A stretch of 64,000 bases of DNA from Pseudalkalibacillus berkeleyi (GTDB taxonomy: Bacteria; Bacillota; Bacilli; Bacillales; Fictibacillaceae), in NCBI RefSeq assembly GCF_021608225.1, contig NZ_JAKIJS010000001.1, positions 1,612,001 to 1,676,000 on the forward strand, given 5' to 3'. A program made the position numbers and the translations under genes. This document shows positions 61,821 through 64,000 of the stretch, piece by piece. The first letter of the stretch is position 1. Each line of letters begins with the position of its first letter. The notes beneath the pieces were generated by a model, which had not been told where the DNA came from, did not search any database, and saw nothing but the letters and a program-made list of their open reading frames with translations.

Positions 61821-62054
61821 CTATTCGTCCTCCTGTATCGTGAAGGGTTCAGTTTCTCCATTATCCTTTAATAGCTCATCCATTTGCTTTTCAACATGCT
61901 GCAATTTATCATGACATTGTTTAGAAAGCTTCATCCCATCTTGAAACAATCGAATCGATTCTTCAAGAGGCACATCGCCCTCTTCTAATTTTGATACAAT
62001 CTCTTCAAGTTCTTCCATGGATTCTTCAAAGGTTTGTTCTTTATTCTCTTCCAT
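61821..62054 (-). CDS. xseB: exodeoxyribonuclease VII small subunit
   Basis: 77 aa from ATG 62054; AGGAG lies upstream and the frame overlaps the xseA stop by 14 nt. [20 protein letters not shown] and [19 protein letters not shown] are the family helices. It joins XseA to cut single-stranded DNA. Confidence 0.95.
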   Translation of the reverse strand: MEENKEQTFEESMEELEEIVSKLEEGDVPLEESIRLFQDGMKLSKQCHDKLQHVEKQMDELLKDNGETEPFTIQEDE

Positions 62055-63399
62055 TATTCTCACTCTCCTCAAGTCCCCATACTTGGCAATCTAACTTTCC
62101 GTCCTTTAAACGAACAGAGATTGGATTCCCGGGCTGTACTTGTTTGACACTTTTGACGAGTTCACCTTCATGATAGGCTAAACTGTATCCCCTCTCCATA
62201 ATACTTAGTGGACTGAGGGCATTTAATTGACCAATATTTTTCTGGAATCTCGCCTTAAACTGTTCAAGACGGTTTTGCATTTCCTTTTGTAACATACGCT
62301 CATATGTTTTGTGCCTTTGTTTCGATAGCTCATGTAATTTTACAGGGTGATTTCTTTGTAATCGGTTGTGTACTTGCTTTAAATGATCCTGCTTTGTCAT
62401 AACCGTCCTACTGCTACTTTTTTGCAGATGATCAAGCAGTCGGTCTAGCTCTTGCTCCTTCTGCTTCACAAGCTGCATCGGGTACTTAAATGCGTACGAG
62501 CGTTTAAGACGATTCAGTTCATTTCGAGAACCTTTCACATGGTCTGATATAGCTCTTGTCAGACGTAACTGTCGTTGGGTGATTCGTTCCTGCAATTCAA
62601 CTATATGAGGCACAGCTAGTTCAGCAGCTGCTGTTGGAGTAGCCGCTCGAACATCTGCAACAAAATCAGCAATCGTGAAGTCTGTTTCGTGCCCAACAGC
62701 TGAGATAATCGGAATTTGTGACTGATCAATACTTCTCGCAACTATTTCTTCATTAAAAGCCCAGAGTTCTTCAATCGATCCACCACCGCGTCCAACAATC
62801 AAAACATCCCAGAGACCTAATTCACTCGCGCGGTCAATCGCCTTCGAGATGCTCGGAGCTGCGTGTGGCCCTTGTACAAGCACCGGCATTACCGTAACCT
62901 TTGCGATAGGAAAACGACGCTTTATCGTAGTTAAAATATCCCTTACTGCAGCACCAGTTGGAGAGGTAATTACACCAATTTTCTTTGGAATTGTAGGTAT
63001 GGACTGCTTTCTCTCAGTTGCAAATAACCCTTCAAATTCGAGCTTTTTCTTTAACTCTTCATAAGCAAGATATAAGTTTCCGATCCCATCAGGCTGCATT
63101 TCCTTCACATAAAGTTGGTATTGTCCATGAGGTTCATATACGGAAACTTCTCCGCGTATGAGTACCTTCATACCTTCTTCAGGTCGAAATTTAAGAAATC
63201 GATTATTCCCTGCAAACATGACTGAATTAATGCGACTATTTTGGTCTTTCACTGTAAAATACATGTGACCTCTGCTATGGAATTTCACATTTGAAAGTTC
63301 TCCACGAAGCCATATGTCTTGTAAAGTCTGGTCCCGCTCAAACTTCCTCTTAATATAACGTGTTAAGTCTGTGATACTGATATAACGATCTTGTTGCAT
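62041..63399 (-). CDS. xseA: exodeoxyribonuclease VII large subunit
   Basis: 452 aa. An OB-fold (about 1-100: [39 protein letters not shown]) precedes the nuclease domain with [29 protein letters not shown] and [14 protein letters not shown] long coiled coil (about 270-400) and short C-terminal domain follow. Start abuts the folD stop (TAAATG). Confidence 0.96.
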   Translation of the reverse strand: MQQDRYISITDLTRYIKRKFERDQTLQDIWLRGELSNVKFHSRGHMYFTVKDQNSRINSVMFAGNNRFLKFRPEEGMKVLIRGEVSVYEPHGQYQLYVKEMQPDGIGNLYLAYEELKKKLEFEGLFATERKQSIPTIPKKIGVITSPTGAAVRDILTTIKRRFPIAKVTVMPVLVQGPHAAPSISKAIDRASELGLWDVLIVGRGGGSIEELWAFNEEIVARSIDQSQIPIISAVGHETDFTIADFVADVRAATPTAAAELAVPHIVELQERITQRQLRLTRAISDHVKGSRNELNRLKRSYAFKYPMQLVKQKEQELDRLLDHLQKSSSRTVMTKQDHLKQVHNRLQRNHPVKLHELSKQRHKTYERMLQKEMQNRLEQFKARFQKNIGQLNALSPLSIMERGYSLAYHEGELVKSVKQVQPGNPISVRLKDGKLDCQVWGLEESENNGRE

Positions 63400-64000
63400 T
63401 TAATGAACACCTTCTATTTGATGACTCCATTTCGCTGATAATATTGTGTTTTGTAAGAGCATTGTAATGGTCATCGGTCCTACACCCTTAGGTACTGGAG
63501 TAAGGTAAGATGCTATTTCTTCAGCTTCTTCAAATACCACATCACCAGTGAGTTTCCCATCTTCCTTTCGGTTGATGCCAACATCAATTACGACAGCACC
63601 TGGCTTGATGTAGTCTTTACCGATGAATTCCTTCTTCCCTACGGCAACAATCAATATATCAGCTTGTCTTGTGATTTCTTTCATATTTGGCGTTCTCGAG
63701 TGGCAATATGTAACGGTTGCATTTTCATTCAAGAATAACTGACCAACTGGTTTTCCTACAATATTGCTTCTTCCAATAACGACAACATGCTTTCCTTCTA
63801 TCTGAATGTTCTTTGCTTTCACCATCTCAACAATTCCAAATGGTGTGCAAGGTAAAAATGCACGCTGACCTGTCATCATTCTTCCAATATTAATTGGGTG
63901 GAATCCGTCAACATCTTTCTCAGGTGAAATAGCTTCAATGACTGATGTGTCAGAGATATGTTTTGGTAAAGGTAATTGGACGAGTATACCATGGCATGCC
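63400..64000 (-). CDS. folD: FolD, bifunctional methylene-THF dehydrogenase/cyclohydrolase, 5' end cut by window
   Basis: About 200 C-terminal residues are present; the start lies beyond base 64000. From the edge it reads [30 protein letters not shown], then [29 protein letters not shown] and [17 protein letters not shown], all FolD signatures. It interconverts methylene-, methenyl- and 10-formyl-tetrahydrofolate with NADP. The nearest in-frame ATG (63879) is internal, not the start. Confidence 0.95.
   Translation of the reverse strand, partial: ACHGILVQLPLPKHISDTSVIEAISPEKDVDGFHPINIGRMMTGQRAFLPCTPFGIVEMVKAKNIQIEGKHVVVIGRSNIVGKPVGQLFLNENATVTYCHSRTPNMKEITRQADILIVAVGKKEFIGKDYIKPGAVVIDVGINRKEDGKLTGDVVFEEAEEIASYLTPVPKGVGPMTITMLLQNTILSAKWSHQIEGVH

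Overview
The window is a stretch of a Bacillaceae (endospore-forming Firmicutes) chromosome, roughly 40% GC by eye. It carries spo0A, spoIVB, recN, argR, a tlyA-type methylase, dxs, ispA, xseB, xseA and folD in the gene order of the Bacillus subtilis yq* region. It also carries the SigL/BkdR branched-chain keto acid operon and many yqj* genes (yqjQ, yqjP, yqjN, namA/yqjM, dinB/yqjH, yqjE, yqjD, yqjA). Most genes lie on the minus strand, so the B. subtilis map is read backwards. An OLE RNA with oapA between ispA and dxs is typical of extremophilic (alkaliphilic, halophilic, thermophilic or anaerobic) Firmicutes, so an alkaliphilic or halotolerant Bacillus-like host is likely. That is inference, not proof.

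Layout: 1-6 kb has a GNAT acetyltransferase cut by the left edge, small conserved proteins, a yqjQ-yqjP-yqjN run and a glycerophosphodiesterase. 6-9.8 kb has an aspartokinase under a lysine riboswitch and small enzymes. 9.9-16.4 kb has namA, a MoxR/DUF58/DUF4129 operon joined to dinB, an orphan sigma region-3-like protein and a ScoC-like MarR regulator. 16.6-21.9 kb has a peptidase and a propionyl-CoA to succinyl-CoA module: carboxyltransferase, a fused B12-domain/epimerase, and mutase. 22-28.5 kb has a tiny Prli42-like membrane protein, an L,D-transpeptidase, yqjA, an ArsB-like permease, tRNA-Arg, bacilliredoxin brxB, a Zur-boxed znuA and a VOC/HxlR pair.

About 28.5-40.1 kb is an accessory segment of single genes absent from the B. 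subtilis order as I know it: kinase-like, methyltransferases, HIT, APH-like, YhgE/Pip with its TetR repressor, a frameshifted HAM1-type NTPase, and YdeI with a CDGSH tail. 40.3-50.7 kb is the complete bkd operon with its activator bkdR and a sigma-54 promoter. 50.7-64 kb is the conserved block yqzF-like, spo0A, spoIVB, recN, argR, tlyA, dxs, oapA, OLE RNA, ispA, xseB, xseA and folD (cut by the right edge).

The bkd enzymes turn leucine, isoleucine and valine keto acids into acyl-CoAs. Isoleucine and valine carbon can leave as propionyl-CoA and enter the methylmalonyl-CoA module at 17.8-21.9 kb. The isoprenoid genes dxs and ispA flank OLE/OapA. No transposase, integrase, rRNA or CRISPR array was seen. 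Non-coding structure includes three arrays of a CGATAA-cored repeat, a 52-bp tandem repeat, and two inverted copies of a dispersed repeat on either side of spo0A.
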